Below are positions 1 through 8,517 of a stretch of 64,000 bases of DNA, in pieces. A program made the position numbers and the translations under genes. Below the pieces are notes generated by a model. The model saw only the letters and a list, made by a program, of their open reading frames with translations. It searched no databases and was not told the DNA's origin. The stretch's first letter is position 1. Every line of letters starts with the position of its first letter. The DNA comes from CAZDCD01 sp964503885 (GTDB lineage: Bacteria > Bacteroidota > Bacteroidia > Bacteroidales > UBA10428): NCBI GenBank assembly GCA_964503885.1, contig CAZDCD010000015.1, forward strand, positions 40,781 through 104,780, read 5' to 3'.

Positions 1-681
1 ATCCTCTCTTTTGAGGAAATTACCGAAGTGGTAAAGGTGTGCACAAAGCTGGGGATAAACAAGATACGAATTACCGGCGGAGAACCTCTTGTAAGAAAAG
101 GAATTGTATCGTTGGTACAGATGATATCAGTCATTGAAGGCATTGAAGACCTGTCGATGACAACGAACGGAGTACTGCTCCAGGATTTTGCCTTTGCCCT
201 GGCCGAAGCCGGACTTATGCGCGTGAATGTGAGCCTGGATACGATCGATCGCTGGAAATTTGAGGAGATCACCAGGCGCGATGCACTTATCAGTGTATTC
301 AAGGGTATTGAAGCAGCTAAAAATGCAGGTCTGATGCCGGTGAAGATAAACTGTGTGCTAATGAAAACCGGCGACCGCAGGTATGCGGAACAGCTTCGGC
401 ATTATGCGCATGAACAGGGATTCCAGGTGCGGTTCATCCATCAGATGGATCTGAGCAATGGTGAGTATTCCCTGGTGGAAGGTGGTGATGGTGGAAATTG
501 CAGGATATGCAACCGGATACGCCTGACAGCGAACGGACTCATCAAACCGTGCCTTTTCTCGGATCTCGGATACAACATCCGGGAAATAGGTATTGAACAT
601 GCCGTGAACCTGGCGTTAGGCAATAAACCCGAATCGGGAACCTACAACAGGAGCGAACGGTTTTACGAACTTGGAGGGTAA
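1..681 (+). CDS. moaA: GTP 3',8-cyclase MoaA, 5'-truncated by the window
   Basis: The reading frame is open from base 1, so the start and the N-terminal CxxxCxxC radical-SAM cluster lie outside the window. What is visible is the KIRITGGEP segment (codons about 22-29) of the radical-SAM barrel, the second iron-sulfur site CRIC followed 13 residues later by Cys (CRICNRIRLT...KPC, codons 167-184), and a C-terminal Gly-Gly. In the MoaA family these bind the GTP-side cluster, and the terminal GG is needed for activity. MoaA rearranges GTP in the first step of molybdopterin synthesis. The spacing from GGEP to CRIC is about 140 residues, roughly 45 fewer than in well-studied MoaA proteins, so the barrel-to-cluster connection is shortened. 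moaC and a MOSC-MoaB gene follow, which supports the call. Function of the shortened form is inferred, not shown. Confidence 0.85.
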   Translation: MLSFEEITEVVKVCTKLGINKIRITGGEPLVRKGIVSLVQMISVIEGIEDLSMTTNGVLLQDFAFALAEAGLMRVNVSLDTIDRWKFEEITRRDALISVFKGIEAAKNAGLMPVKINCVLMKTGDRRYAEQLRHYAHEQGFQVRFIHQMDLSNGEYSLVEGGDGGNCRICNRIRLTANGLIKPCLFSDLGYNIREIGIEHAVNLALGNKPESGTYNRSERFYELGG

Positions 682-1001
682 TTTTGGAGTATCAGCAGCA
701 ATGACAGCGGCAGTTAATGCATGGAGCATGGGGCATGGGGCGGTGACAGTGATCCGTACCAGCTAATCAGTTTTCAGAGTAATTCGTTTACCACAACGGT
801 TAGTTACTTCGTCGCTTTGATCCGGCTCTGATGCAGCGCGCAAGGCAAAAGCAATGGAACCTTGCCTGCTGAACATTTCTGCATCCAGTCCCGGTGATCC
901 GGGCTGTAACCCTTGGAACACCTGGAACTCTTTAAACTCTTGGAACAACATGGAACACCTGGAATACGAAACACAGAACACGAAACATTTAAAAAAAAGA
1001 C
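682..1001. other. Intergenic spacer moaA-moaC with short GGAAC-type repeats
   Basis: I see no supportable gene in these 320 bases. The right half is built from TGGAAC-like words; the 14-mer TGGAACACCTGGAA occurs at 914-927 and again at 951-964. The 14-mer GAACAACATGGAAC at 943-956 recurs at 7230-7243 in another intergenic spacer. Confidence 0.5.
914..964. repeat. Short direct repeat TGGAACACCTGGAA, two copies
   Basis: Two identical 14-base copies (914-927 and 951-964) separated by 23 bases of similar composition directly upstream of moaC. It looks like expansion of a simple GGAAC word, not a regulator site, but an effect on moaC expression cannot be excluded. Confidence 0.5.
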
Positions 1002-1448
1002 ATGTCAGAATTTAGCCATACAGACAATCAGGGAAAGGCCCGCATGGTAGATGTGGGAGATAAACCCATGCAGCGCCGTGAAGCGGTGGCAACTGGATTT
1101 ATCCGGTTGCGAAAAGAAACGGTGAAGCTGATCCGTGAAAATTCGGTTAAAAAAGGAGATGTCCTGGCCATAGCGCAACTTGCCGGCATACAGGCAGGGA
1201 AAAAAACCAGTGACCTGATCCCCCTCTGCCATCCGTTGCTGATCTCTTCAATAGATGTACATGCAGAAACCGGGACTGACGGTGTTCGGGTGTCCGGCAC
1301 AGCGAAATGTACAGGCCAGACAGGAGTGGAAATGGAAGCGCTGACTGCAGTGAATATTGCCTTACTTACAATCTATGACATGTGTAAGGCTGTGGATAGC
1401 AGCATGGTTATCGAGGACATCAGGCTGGTCAGCAAAACGAAAATATAA
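1002..1448 (+). CDS. moaC: Cyclic pyranopterin monophosphate synthase MoaC
   Basis: The protein is 148 residues, close to the usual 150-160 for MoaC. It shows the family landmarks: N-terminal ARMVDVGDK, the LIPLCHPL active-site segment (about residues 72-80), and GVEMEALTAVNIALLTIYDMCKA split over residues 107-130, which carries the ME-AL-TA motif and catalytic Asp/Lys region. MoaC converts the MoaA product into cyclic pyranopterin monophosphate. It lies between moaA and the MOSC-MoaB gene on the same strand; the next gene starts 19 bases after its stop, so these two are likely co-transcribed. The start follows an A-rich tract, as usual for Bacteroidota. Identification is secure. Confidence 0.96.
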   Translation: MSEFSHTDNQGKARMVDVGDKPMQRREAVATGFIRLRKETVKLIRENSVKKGDVLAIAQLAGIQAGKKTSDLIPLCHPLLISSIDVHAETGTDGVRVSGTAKCTGQTGVEMEALTAVNIALLTIYDMCKAVDSSMVIEDIRLVSKTKI

Positions 1449-1467
1449 TGTTTCGAAAACCAAATAC

Positions 1468-2400
1468 ATGGAGAAAATAACAGTCAAATCTGTAAATACC
1501 TCAGCAGAAAAAGGTACGGTGAAAAAACCGGTGAAGCGGGTCAATATCTTGGAAACCGGAGTTGAAAACGACGCTCATGCAGGCGACTGGAACAGACAGG
1601 TAAGCCTTCTCGGATTGGAGAGCATTGCCAGATTTTCTGTCGAAGCCGGGCGGGATATCAATCCAGGTGAATTTGCCGAAAATATAACCACCGAAGGTAT
1701 GGCGCTTTATGAGGCACATCCTCTTGACCGGTTTGTCTCCGGTGATCTGATCCTGGAAATCTCCCAGATTGGCAAAAAATGCCATGGTACATCGTGTGCT
1801 ATTTTTAAAGAGGTGGGCAATTGCGTAATGCCTGCTGAAGGTATTTTTTGCAGGGTTGTCAGTCCGGGTACATTAACGGCAGGAGACCAGCTTCACTATG
1901 TTCCTCACAGATACCGTATATATATACTCACGATCAGTGACCGGGCAAGCAGGGGATTATACAGCGACCGGAGCGGACCTGCCACCGCTGACAAGATTTC
2001 GGAATTTTTTTATTCAGTGCACCAGGAATTTCAGATAACCTCTGAGATCATTCCTGATGATCCGAATGAGATCCGCAGGAAAATACTTGATGCCGTTGAA
2101 ATGAATGCAGATATTATTATCACCACAGGAGGAACAGGCATCGGGACAAAAGACTTTACGCCCGATGTTATCAGAGATCTTATTGATAAAGAAATTCCCG
2201 GTATCATGGATTTCATCAGGTTGCAGTACGGGGCCGGAAACCCGAAGGCGCTGATAAGCAGAAGCATAGCCGGTGTGAAAGAAAGGTCGCTTATTTATGC
2301 CCTTCCGGGCAGTGTGAATGCTGTGAAGGAATACCTTCAGGAGATCACCAAAACCATAATGCATTCTGTGTATATGATTCATGGGCTGGATCTGCATTGA
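1468..2400 (+). CDS. MOSC domain - MoaB/MogA fusion, molybdenum cofactor biosynthesis
   Basis: I place the start at the ATG at 1468 because the open frame further upstream overlaps moaC and looks non-coding. The 310-residue protein has two parts. Residues about 1-145 form a MOSC domain, with HAGDW, INPGEFAENITT, and the conserved Cys in GKKCHG, a pattern seen in sulfur-carrying MOSC proteins. Residues about 150-310 form a MoaB/MogA domain, with TISDRASRG and TTGGTGIGTKDFTPD, which adenylylates molybdopterin before molybdate insertion. Known fusions of this kind occur in anaerobes. Here it completes a moaA-moaC-MOSC/moaB set directly upstream of a molybdoenzyme. The MOSC role (sulfur or cofactor maturation) is inferred. 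Confidence 0.9.
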   Translation: MEKITVKSVNTSAEKGTVKKPVKRVNILETGVENDAHAGDWNRQVSLLGLESIARFSVEAGRDINPGEFAENITTEGMALYEAHPLDRFVSGDLILEISQIGKKCHGTSCAIFKEVGNCVMPAEGIFCRVVSPGTLTAGDQLHYVPHRYRIYILTISDRASRGLYSDRSGPATADKISEFFYSVHQEFQITSEIIPDDPNEIRRKILDAVEMNADIIITTGGTGIGTKDFTPDVIRDLIDKEIPGIMDFIRLQYGAGNPKALISRSIAGVKERSLIYALPGSVNAVKEYLQEITKTIMHSVYMIHGLDLH

Positions 2401-2871
2401 CCGCGGCAGGCCATGCATTTAAGTTCTGATTTCCATGAAAATTCCGGCAAATAGCAATTCAAGACCCAACGACGGAATTACGTCCGGACAATGATAGCAA
2501 GAAGGAGAACTTATTTCTGAAATGCAAACCGGTCAGCATGAACCTCCTGCAAATTTATGCAATAGGACAGATAATACGATCCGTACAGGTTAAATAATTT
2601 TCCGGTAAAGTAGTTCGCATACATGAACTTACTCTGGTGTAATTTATCATCAATCTAAATAAGTTCCTTAATCACTGATTTTCTGTATATTACATAATGA
2701 TTGTTGTTACACGGATAACACGATACTTGTTAAATAATTGTTTTACAATCATTTGAGACATGGAGATCTGGGGCATCTATCCTATGAAATTTCCAATTTC
2801 TTCTATAACTTTGATTTGTATATATACGTTTATGTATATACATTTATATGCTCATATATAGATATAAATAT
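2401..2871. other. Intergenic region upstream of the molybdoenzyme operon
   Basis: No gene is supported here. The last 60 bases are very A+T-rich with several TATATA and ATATAC words, and contain a TAACTTTG box at 2806-2813. This is the likely promoter region of the sulfur-reductase operon. Confidence 0.5.
2806..2813 (+). promoter_or_regulatory. Candidate Bacteroidota -7 box TAACTTTG
   Basis: TAACTTTG matches the TAnnTTTG consensus of the Bacteroidota housekeeping promoter and lies 58 bases before the Tat-signal start codon. No good TTTG -33 element is visible at the expected spacing, so this is tentative. Confidence 0.35.
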
Positions 2872-5109
2872 ATGACAAACAGGAGAGATTTCATCAAGAT
2901 TTCCGCACTCGGCCTGGGTGGGATGGCACTTGGAGGAGCGGCATACAAAGCCTTTGCAGGCTCGGTATTCGGTCCTGGTTCGGTTCAGGCCATCAACAAC
3001 ATGAAACGAACGCCTACGTACTGTGAGGTTTGTTTCTGGAAGTGTGCAGGCTGGGTGTATAAGAACGATAATGGAAAAATCTGGAAGATCACCGGGAACG
3101 ATGAAGATATGAACTGCAATGGCAGGTTCTGTCCCCGGGGTACCGGCGGAATCGGGATGTACTATGATGAAGACCGGCTGAAGACTCCCCTGATGAGGGT
3201 TGGCGAACGCGGCAATCAGACGTTTAAACCCGTAAGCTGGGACGAAGCTTTCGAATATATTGCAGAAAAGATGCAGGCGATAAAAAAGGAGCATGGACCT
3301 GAATGCATTGCATTGTTTACTCACGGATCGGGCGGTACCTATTTCGGAGACCTTCTGAAAGCTTTCGGTTCGTCAAACATCACAGCGCCGTCGTATGCCC
3401 AGTGCCGTGGTCCCCGTGAAGTAGCCTTTATTGCCACCTACGGAGAAGGAGTGGAATCGCCTGAAATCACTGATCTGAGGGATACCAAATGCCTTGTACT
3501 GATCGGTTCCCATATCGGAGAAAACATGCATAACGGTCAGGTGCAGGAAATGTCAGATGCCATTGACAAGGGGGCAACGATCATCACCGTCGACCCCAGG
3601 TTTTCCACTGCGGCGAGTAAATCAAAATACTGGCTGCCCATCAAGCCTGCAACTGACCTGGCATTATTGCTTGCGTGGATCCATGTCATTATCGGAGAAG
3701 AATTATACGATAAAAAATATGTGGAAAAATACACATTCGGGTTCGATGCCCTTAAAGAGCATGTGAAAAACTTTACCCCGGAATGGGCATATGGCATTAC
3801 CACCATAAAACCGGACGTCATCAGGGAAACCGCAAGAGAAATGGCGCATGCCGCTCCTTCGGTAATTGTACATCCCGGCCGGCACGTCACCTGGTACGGA
3901 GACGATACACAACGTCTGAGGGCCGTGGCTATTCTGAATGCCATCCTTGGGTCATGGGGAAAACGAGGCGGATTTTTCAGGCCCGATCGGGCCACCCTCC
4001 CCTCCTATCCCCATCCTGCATTTCCCGAATCAAAACGCACATGGAGAGATGCCTTTCCCGGGAAATTCAGGCTCGCAGACCTTGCTCTTGCTTCGGGCAT
4101 ATGTGAAGCAACCATTCCCACTGCTGCCAGAGACTGCAGTTTTAAAGGATGGATCGTGAACGGCACAAACCTCATTGAAACCTTGCCGAACCGGAAACAG
4201 ACCATTGAAGCCATTCAGAGTCTCGACCTGCTGGTAACGATCGATACAATGCCTATGGAAATAACCGGCTGGGCCGATGTGGTGCTGCCGGAATGCACGT
4301 ACCTGGAGCGATATGATTCAATTCGCACCGGTCCGCACCGTAAACCCCAAATCGCATTACGTATGCCGGCTTCTGAACCCTTATATGATTCCAAGCCTGC
4401 ATGGTGGATGGCAAAGGAACTATCGAAAAAACTGGGACTTGAAGATTATTTCAAATGGAATACTTTCGAAGAGGTCCTTGACTGGCAGTTGAAGCAGATG
4501 GGAACCTCACTGGAAGAGATGCAGCGCATAGGCGTTAAAACCTATGAACGTGAGTACGACGACATTTACTTTGCGGAAGACCAAGAAGTAGAATTTTACA
4601 CAAATACCGGCAAAATTGAATTGTATTCCACTTCATTCGAAGCCGAAGGATTTGATCCGATTCCGAAATATACACCTCATGAAGAACCGCCCGAAGGATT
4701 TTACAGGCTTATATACGGGCGTGCTCCCATGCATACGTTCAGCCGTACATCAAACAATCCCAATCTTACCGACCTGATGGATGAAAACACGGTATGGATC
4801 AATCCCAAAGTGGCCAGGGAATGGGGAATTAAAAACGATCAGTATTTATGGCTGGTGAATCAGGACGGGATACGGTCTGATTTTCCAATAAAAGCCAGGG
4901 TAACGGAACGGATCAGGTGGGATTCGGTATATATTGTCCATGGTTTCGGCCATGCAGATAAGCGCCTGACCCGATGTTACGGCAAAGGAGCCAGCGATGC
5001 CAAAATGATTACCAGGGTGCATGTTGATCCGGTTATGGGGGGAACCGGCATGCGGGGTAATTTTGTGACATTTGTGTTTGAACCTGAAAAAGAGGAGGCA
5101 CAGTCATGA
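2872..5109 (+). CDS. Molybdopterin oxidoreductase, polysulfide/thiosulfate reductase type catalytic subunit
   Basis: The ATG at 2872 is preferred over one 24 bases upstream because it places a twin-arginine signal at the very N terminus (TNRRDFIKISALG). The 745-residue product has the N-terminal [4Fe-4S] site CEVCFWKC...CPRG (about residues 51-87), bis-MGD domains, and YAQC around residue 178, where PsrA/PhsA-type enzymes carry the Cys ligand of molybdenum. It should be exported folded by Tat and reduce a sulfur compound (polysulfide, sulfur, thiosulfate or tetrathionate) outside the cytoplasmic membrane. It overlaps the next gene by four bases (ATGA), the ferredoxin-like electron-transfer subunit, followed by an NrfD anchor, a split YeeE transporter and a rhodanese-like protein; this context favours a sulfur substrate. 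The exact substrate cannot be read from sequence, and arsenate or another oxyanion remains possible. Confidence 0.88.
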   Translation: MTNRRDFIKISALGLGGMALGGAAYKAFAGSVFGPGSVQAINNMKRTPTYCEVCFWKCAGWVYKNDNGKIWKITGNDEDMNCNGRFCPRGTGGIGMYYDEDRLKTPLMRVGERGNQTFKPVSWDEAFEYIAEKMQAIKKEHGPECIALFTHGSGGTYFGDLLKAFGSSNITAPSYAQCRGPREVAFIATYGEGVESPEITDLRDTKCLVLIGSHIGENMHNGQVQEMSDAIDKGATIITVDPRFSTAASKSKYWLPIKPATDLALLLAWIHVIIGEELYDKKYVEKYTFGFDALKEHVKNFTPEWAYGITTIKPDVIRETAREMAHAAPSVIVHPGRHVTWYGDDTQRLRAVAILNAILGSWGKRGGFFRPDRATLPSYPHPAFPESKRTWRDAFPGKFRLADLALASGICEATIPTAARDCSFKGWIVNGTNLIETLPNRKQTIEAIQSLDLLVTIDTMPMEITGWADVVLPECTYLERYDSIRTGPHRKPQIALRMPASEPLYDSKPAWWMAKELSKKLGLEDYFKWNTFEEVLDWQLKQMGTSLEEMQRIGVKTYEREYDDIYFAEDQEVEFYTNTGKIELYSTSFEAEGFDPIPKYTPHEEPPEGFYRLIYGRAPMHTFSRTSNNPNLTDLMDENTVWINPKVAREWGIKNDQYLWLVNQDGIRSDFPIKARVTERIRWDSVYIVHGFGHADKRLTRCYGKGASDAKMITRVHVDPVMGGTGMRGNFVTFVFEPEKEEAQS

Positions 5110-5639
5110 GATACGCTATGGCCGTAGATACCCGGAAATGTGTTGGATGCAGCGATTGCGTGGTGGCATGCCAGACCGAGAATAATGTGCCCATAGGCTA
5201 TTGCCGTGACTGGGTTGTGGAAGTTACCGACGGTACCTACCCCCAGCTTGAGCTTGAAAATCGTTCCGAGCGGTGCAATCATTGTAATAATTCCCCATGT
5301 GTGCGGTGCTGCCCTACCGGCGCCAGTCATTACAGCGACGGAGGCATAGTGCTTGTTACCCGTAATAAATGTATCGGGTGCGGGGCGTGTATTGCATCAT
5401 GTCCATATGATGCCCGTTATCCGCATCCCGACGGATATGTGGATAAATGCACATTTTGCATACACAGGATTAAGAACGGCCTTGAGCCTGCCTGTGTAGC
5501 CGTGTGCCCTACAAAATGCATGTATTTTGGCGACCTGGATGATCCGAAAAGCGATGTTTCGGTCGTTCTGAAAAAACGAAAATCAAAAACACTCATACCC
5601 GAGGCAGGTACGCAACCCGAACTGTATTTTCTTATATAA
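5106..5639 (+). CDS. Four-cluster ferredoxin-like electron-transfer subunit (PsrB/DmsB/NrfC type)
   Basis: This 177-residue protein carries four Cys groups typical of DmsB/PsrB subunits: CVGCSDCVVAC near residue 12, CNHCNNSPCVRCCP near 59, CIGCGACIASCP near 90, and CTFC...ACVAVCPTKC near 117-139. They would bind four [4Fe-4S] clusters that pass electrons between the membrane quinol subunit and the molybdenum enzyme. There is no signal peptide; the family partner normally rides with the Tat-exported catalytic subunit. Its ATG overlaps the stop of the catalytic gene, implying translational coupling, and the NrfD gene follows after 16 bases. Confidence 0.93.
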   Translation: MRYAMAVDTRKCVGCSDCVVACQTENNVPIGYCRDWVVEVTDGTYPQLELENRSERCNHCNNSPCVRCCPTGASHYSDGGIVLVTRNKCIGCGACIASCPYDARYPHPDGYVDKCTFCIHRIKNGLEPACVAVCPTKCMYFGDLDDPKSDVSVVLKKRKSKTLIPEAGTQPELYFLI

Positions 5640-5655
5640 TACCAAAAAACAGCAT

Positions 5656-6597
5656 ATGAAAGAAGAAATTATCGTAAGCGGCAGAATGAATGCATGGGTT
5701 GATCCGCATCTCAATATCTGGCATTGGCAGATCCCGCTGTATCTTTTTCTGGGAGGACTTGCTGCCGGTATTTTGTTTTTTGCCTCTTTGTATTATATTA
5801 TGAATAAGGAAGATAAATATCCCACAGCCGTAAGAAAAGCCCCGATGATCGTACCACTGATCTTGGTGATCGGACTGGCAGCCCTGCTTCTCGACCTAAA
5901 GCACAAACCCTTTTTCTGGAGGCTTTACACCACCATCAGGTTTGAATCTCCCATGTCATGGGGAGCATGGACACTCCTGGCTGTAACACCGTTGTCGTTC
6001 ATCTGGGCAGCCTTATCGATCAGGGACATCTTTCCGAAATGGGATTGGAAATTCAAATGGATAAAGGATTTTGAAGCGTTCTGCTCGGCTCACAAGCTCC
6101 AGATTGCCTGGGTTATGCTGATCCTTGCTGTAATCCTTGGCATATATACTGGCATCCTGTTGTCGGCGTTTAATGCGCGTCCTTTATGGAATACATCAAT
6201 CCTGGGACCGTTGTTCCTCGTCTCGGGACTGTCAACCGGCGCTGCAGTGATCATTCTCATGTCGGGATCGCACGAAGAAAAGGTTGTGTTTGCCCGGATT
6301 GATATCATCTTAATAGGCATTGAGCTATTCCTGATCGTTCATATGTTCATGGGGTTCTTTGCCAGCCACCAGGTTCAGATCGATGCGGCAAAAATGTTCC
6401 TTGGCGGCCCGTTTACGGCATCATTCTGGATCTTTGTGGTAGCCCTGGGATTGTTAATCCCTGCACTGCTTGAAGTCCTTGAGCTCAGAAAATATAAAAT
6501 TCCGGTAATTATACCGGCAACTCTTGTTCTTTTTGGCGGAATTATGATGCGGTTTATCATTGCCTATGCCGGGCAGGCAAGCAGGTGGCTGTATTGA
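5656..6597 (+). CDS. NrfD/PsrC-type membrane subunit
   Basis: The 313-residue protein is almost entirely hydrophobic, with about eight or nine membrane spans, and starts with the family pattern of a short polar N terminus followed by WHWQIPLYLFLGGLAAG. NrfD/PsrC proteins anchor the molybdenum and iron-sulfur subunits and exchange electrons with the quinone pool. The order catalytic, FeS, NrfD with tight spacing marks a complete three-subunit respiratory complex. A YeeE-family gene begins 35 bases downstream. Quinol oxidation coupled to sulfur reduction is the family expectation; direction is inferred. Confidence 0.93.
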   Translation: MKEEIIVSGRMNAWVDPHLNIWHWQIPLYLFLGGLAAGILFFASLYYIMNKEDKYPTAVRKAPMIVPLILVIGLAALLLDLKHKPFFWRLYTTIRFESPMSWGAWTLLAVTPLSFIWAALSIRDIFPKWDWKFKWIKDFEAFCSAHKLQIAWVMLILAVILGIYTGILLSAFNARPLWNTSILGPLFLVSGLSTGAAVIILMSGSHEEKVVFARIDIILIGIELFLIVHMFMGFFASHQVQIDAAKMFLGGPFTASFWIFVVALGLLIPALLEVLELRKYKIPVIIPATLVLFGGIMMRFIIAYAGQASRWLY

Positions 6598-6631
6598 AAA
6601 GAAATTGTAAAGCATTAACAGACATATACCT

Positions 6632-7171
6632 ATGGAAAAGAAAACGAAGTACATCAATCCTTACATCGGCGGAGTGCTTCTCGGAGTTGTACTCCTTGCA
6701 GCGAATTTTATTTCTGGTCGTGGCCTCGGCGCCAGTGGAGCTGTTAAAAGTGCCATGGTAGCGGCGGCCGAAACGGTTGCCCCCAGGCATGTTGAAAAGG
6801 CGCCATTCTACCGTGATTATTTTAAAACACACGGAGATGGTGGCGATACCAAAAGCAGTCCCATGAAATCGTGGCTGGTTTTTGAAATGCTCGGTGTGCT
6901 GGTTGGCGGATTTATTTCCGGGGCAATTGCCGGAAGATTAAAGATCAGGGTGGAACACTCGCCACGGATCAGCTCTAACAGGAGGCTACTTTTTGCCCTG
7001 ATGGGTGGCGTGCTGTTCGGATTTGGTTCCCAGCTGGGACGAGGGTGCACAAGCGGCTCGGCACTGAGCGGCATGGCTGTGTTGTCACTGGGAGGGTTCA
7101 TTACCATGGCTGCCATTTTCGGTACCGCCTTTGCGCTTGCTTATTTTTTCAGGAAAAATTGGATTCAATGA
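6632..7171 (+). CDS. YeeE/YedE family protein, first half of a split sulfur transporter
   Basis: The 179-residue membrane protein has about four spans and two family signatures: GRGLGASGA near residue 29 and GRGCTSGSALSG near 135, with the conserved Cys in the second. Full-length YeeE (TsuA) moves thiosulfate by relay over conserved Cys residues; two-gene half-size versions are common. The next gene supplies a complementary half with its own GGFCPGTS Cys motif. Position right after an Mo/FeS/NrfD complex suggests it moves a sulfur compound or sulfane sulfur across the inner membrane. The loop between spans one and two is unusually long and polar. Confidence 0.87.
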   Translation: MEKKTKYINPYIGGVLLGVVLLAANFISGRGLGASGAVKSAMVAAAETVAPRHVEKAPFYRDYFKTHGDGGDTKSSPMKSWLVFEMLGVLVGGFISGAIAGRLKIRVEHSPRISSNRRLLFALMGGVLFGFGSQLGRGCTSGSALSGMAVLSLGGFITMAAIFGTAFALAYFFRKNWIQ

Positions 7172-7269
7172 GTTACAGGGTAAACAGGGGTTACAGGGGT
7201 TATATATATAGTGAATCAAAATAGGAACAGAACAACATGGAACAATTATAAAATTAAACATAAAATAAC

Positions 7270-7860
7270 ATGGGACCATTGATCGTAAACAATATCATTT
7301 CACAGAATACCAATCTGTTGCTTGCGTTTATTATAGGAATTGGTTTTGGCTGGGTACTTGAAAGCAGCGGTTTTTCATCGAGCCGCAAACTTGCCGGGGT
7401 TTTTTACGGGTATGATGCGGTTGTTTTGAAGGTATTTTTTACCGCCGCAGTGACCGCAATGCTGGGATTGCTTTTCTTCAGCCTGTTCGGTTGGATAAAC
7501 CTGGATTATGTGTATATCAATCCTACCTTTGTCAGTTCCGCGATCTGGGGTGGTGTAATTATGGGGGCGGGATTTATTATGGGCGGTTTTTGTCCGGGCA
7601 CCAGTTTTTGTGCAGCCTCAATAGGCAAAGTCGATGCCCTGGTATTTATCGGTGGATTGTTCATCGGCGTAATCGTTTTTGCCGAAGGCTACCCGTTATG
7701 GGAGACTCTGTATAAGGCGAATTTCATCGGCGCCCCGAAACTGAGTGAAGCCCTGGGATTGTCTGATGGCCTGCTGGCCCTTGGTGTGATCCTTGCCGCG
7801 ACCGGTATGTTTTATGTTGCCGAGTGGGCAGAAAAGAAGTTCCCGCAACCCGAATATTAA
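7270..7860 (+). CDS. YeeE/YedE family protein, second half of a split sulfur transporter
   Basis: This 196-residue hydrophobic protein has five or six predicted spans and contains FSSSRKLAGVFYG near residue 35 and GGFCPGTSFCAAS near 110, the latter matching the conserved Cys motif of YeeE/YedE transporters. It pairs with the preceding half-size gene; the 98-base gap between them contains GGGGTTACAGG-like repeats and a GAACAACATGGAAC word also seen upstream of moaC. A rhodanese-fold gene follows after 39 bases. Together the two halves should equal one thiosulfate/sulfur-compound transporter. Confidence 0.87.
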   Translation: MGPLIVNNIISQNTNLLLAFIIGIGFGWVLESSGFSSSRKLAGVFYGYDAVVLKVFFTAAVTAMLGLLFFSLFGWINLDYVYINPTFVSSAIWGGVIMGAGFIMGGFCPGTSFCAASIGKVDALVFIGGLFIGVIVFAEGYPLWETLYKANFIGAPKLSEALGLSDGLLALGVILAATGMFYVAEWAEKKFPQPEY

Positions 7861-7899
7861 ACTATACAGGTAAAATGAAAATGTATTAAAAACAGGAAT

Positions 7900-8517
7900 A
7901 TGAAAACACGTGTAATTCTATCCATCTTGTTAATAGGTTTAGGCCTGATCATTGCGGCTGTCCCCCAGAACGTCACACATAAGTTCAAGCTCACCCCACA
8001 ACAGCTGCTTGAAGAGGCCAACACGAAAGTGAAGTATTTCACACCCGATGAAGTGGCTGAGCTGCTGATCAATAAAGATCCGTCAATAAGGCTTATCGAT
8101 GTGAGACCGCAGGATGAATACGACAAGTTTCATCTTCCTGGAGCAGTGAACATTCCGCGTACCGATCTCCTGAACAGCGAATATAAAGATGTTCTCGACC
8201 AGGATATCAAACAGAACATTTTTTATTCAAACGGAACTGTGGAAGCGAACGAAGCCTGGATGGTTACCCGCCAGCTCGGATACCTGAATAACTATATCCT
8301 GATGGGAGGATTGAATTACTGGGCTGAAACGATCATGAATCCTGTTCACCCTGCAAATACCTCGCCCGATGAAGAGATAGCCAGGTACCAGTTCCGTATG
8401 GGCGCAGGACAGGCACTGGGAGGAGCACAACCCGAAGAGACTTCCGAATCAGTCATCAAGATAGACAAACCCATCATCAAACGCCCTGCAAAGAAAAGGG
8501 TGCAGGGTGGATGCTGA
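7900..8517 (+). CDS. Membrane-anchored rhodanese-fold protein lacking the catalytic Cys but ending in Gly-Gly-Cys
   Basis: The 205-residue protein starts with one hydrophobic segment (residues about 5-22, signal or anchor). A rhodanese domain follows, recognisable from LIDVRPQDEYDKFHLPGAVNIP near residues 66-87. At the active-site loop, where rhodaneses have Cys-x-x-Gly, this protein reads FYSNGTVEAN, so the catalytic Cys is replaced by Ser. The only Cys in the whole protein is the last residue, in the tail VQGGC after a Pro/Lys-rich linker. SoxY and DsrC use a C-terminal Cys on a flexible tail as a sulfur-carrying arm, so a similar role is an attractive inference here. It closes the sulfur operon. 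Confidence 0.85.
   Translation: MKTRVILSILLIGLGLIIAAVPQNVTHKFKLTPQQLLEEANTKVKYFTPDEVAELLINKDPSIRLIDVRPQDEYDKFHLPGAVNIPRTDLLNSEYKDVLDQDIKQNIFYSNGTVEANEAWMVTRQLGYLNNYILMGGLNYWAETIMNPVHPANTSPDEEIARYQFRMGAGQALGGAQPEETSESVIKIDKPIIKRPAKKRVQGGC

Noticed and set aside
2014..2418. 134-codon minus-strand frame inside the MOSC-MoaB gene
   Set aside because: It is antisense to a well-matched MoaB domain and has no recognisable family; a shadow frame.
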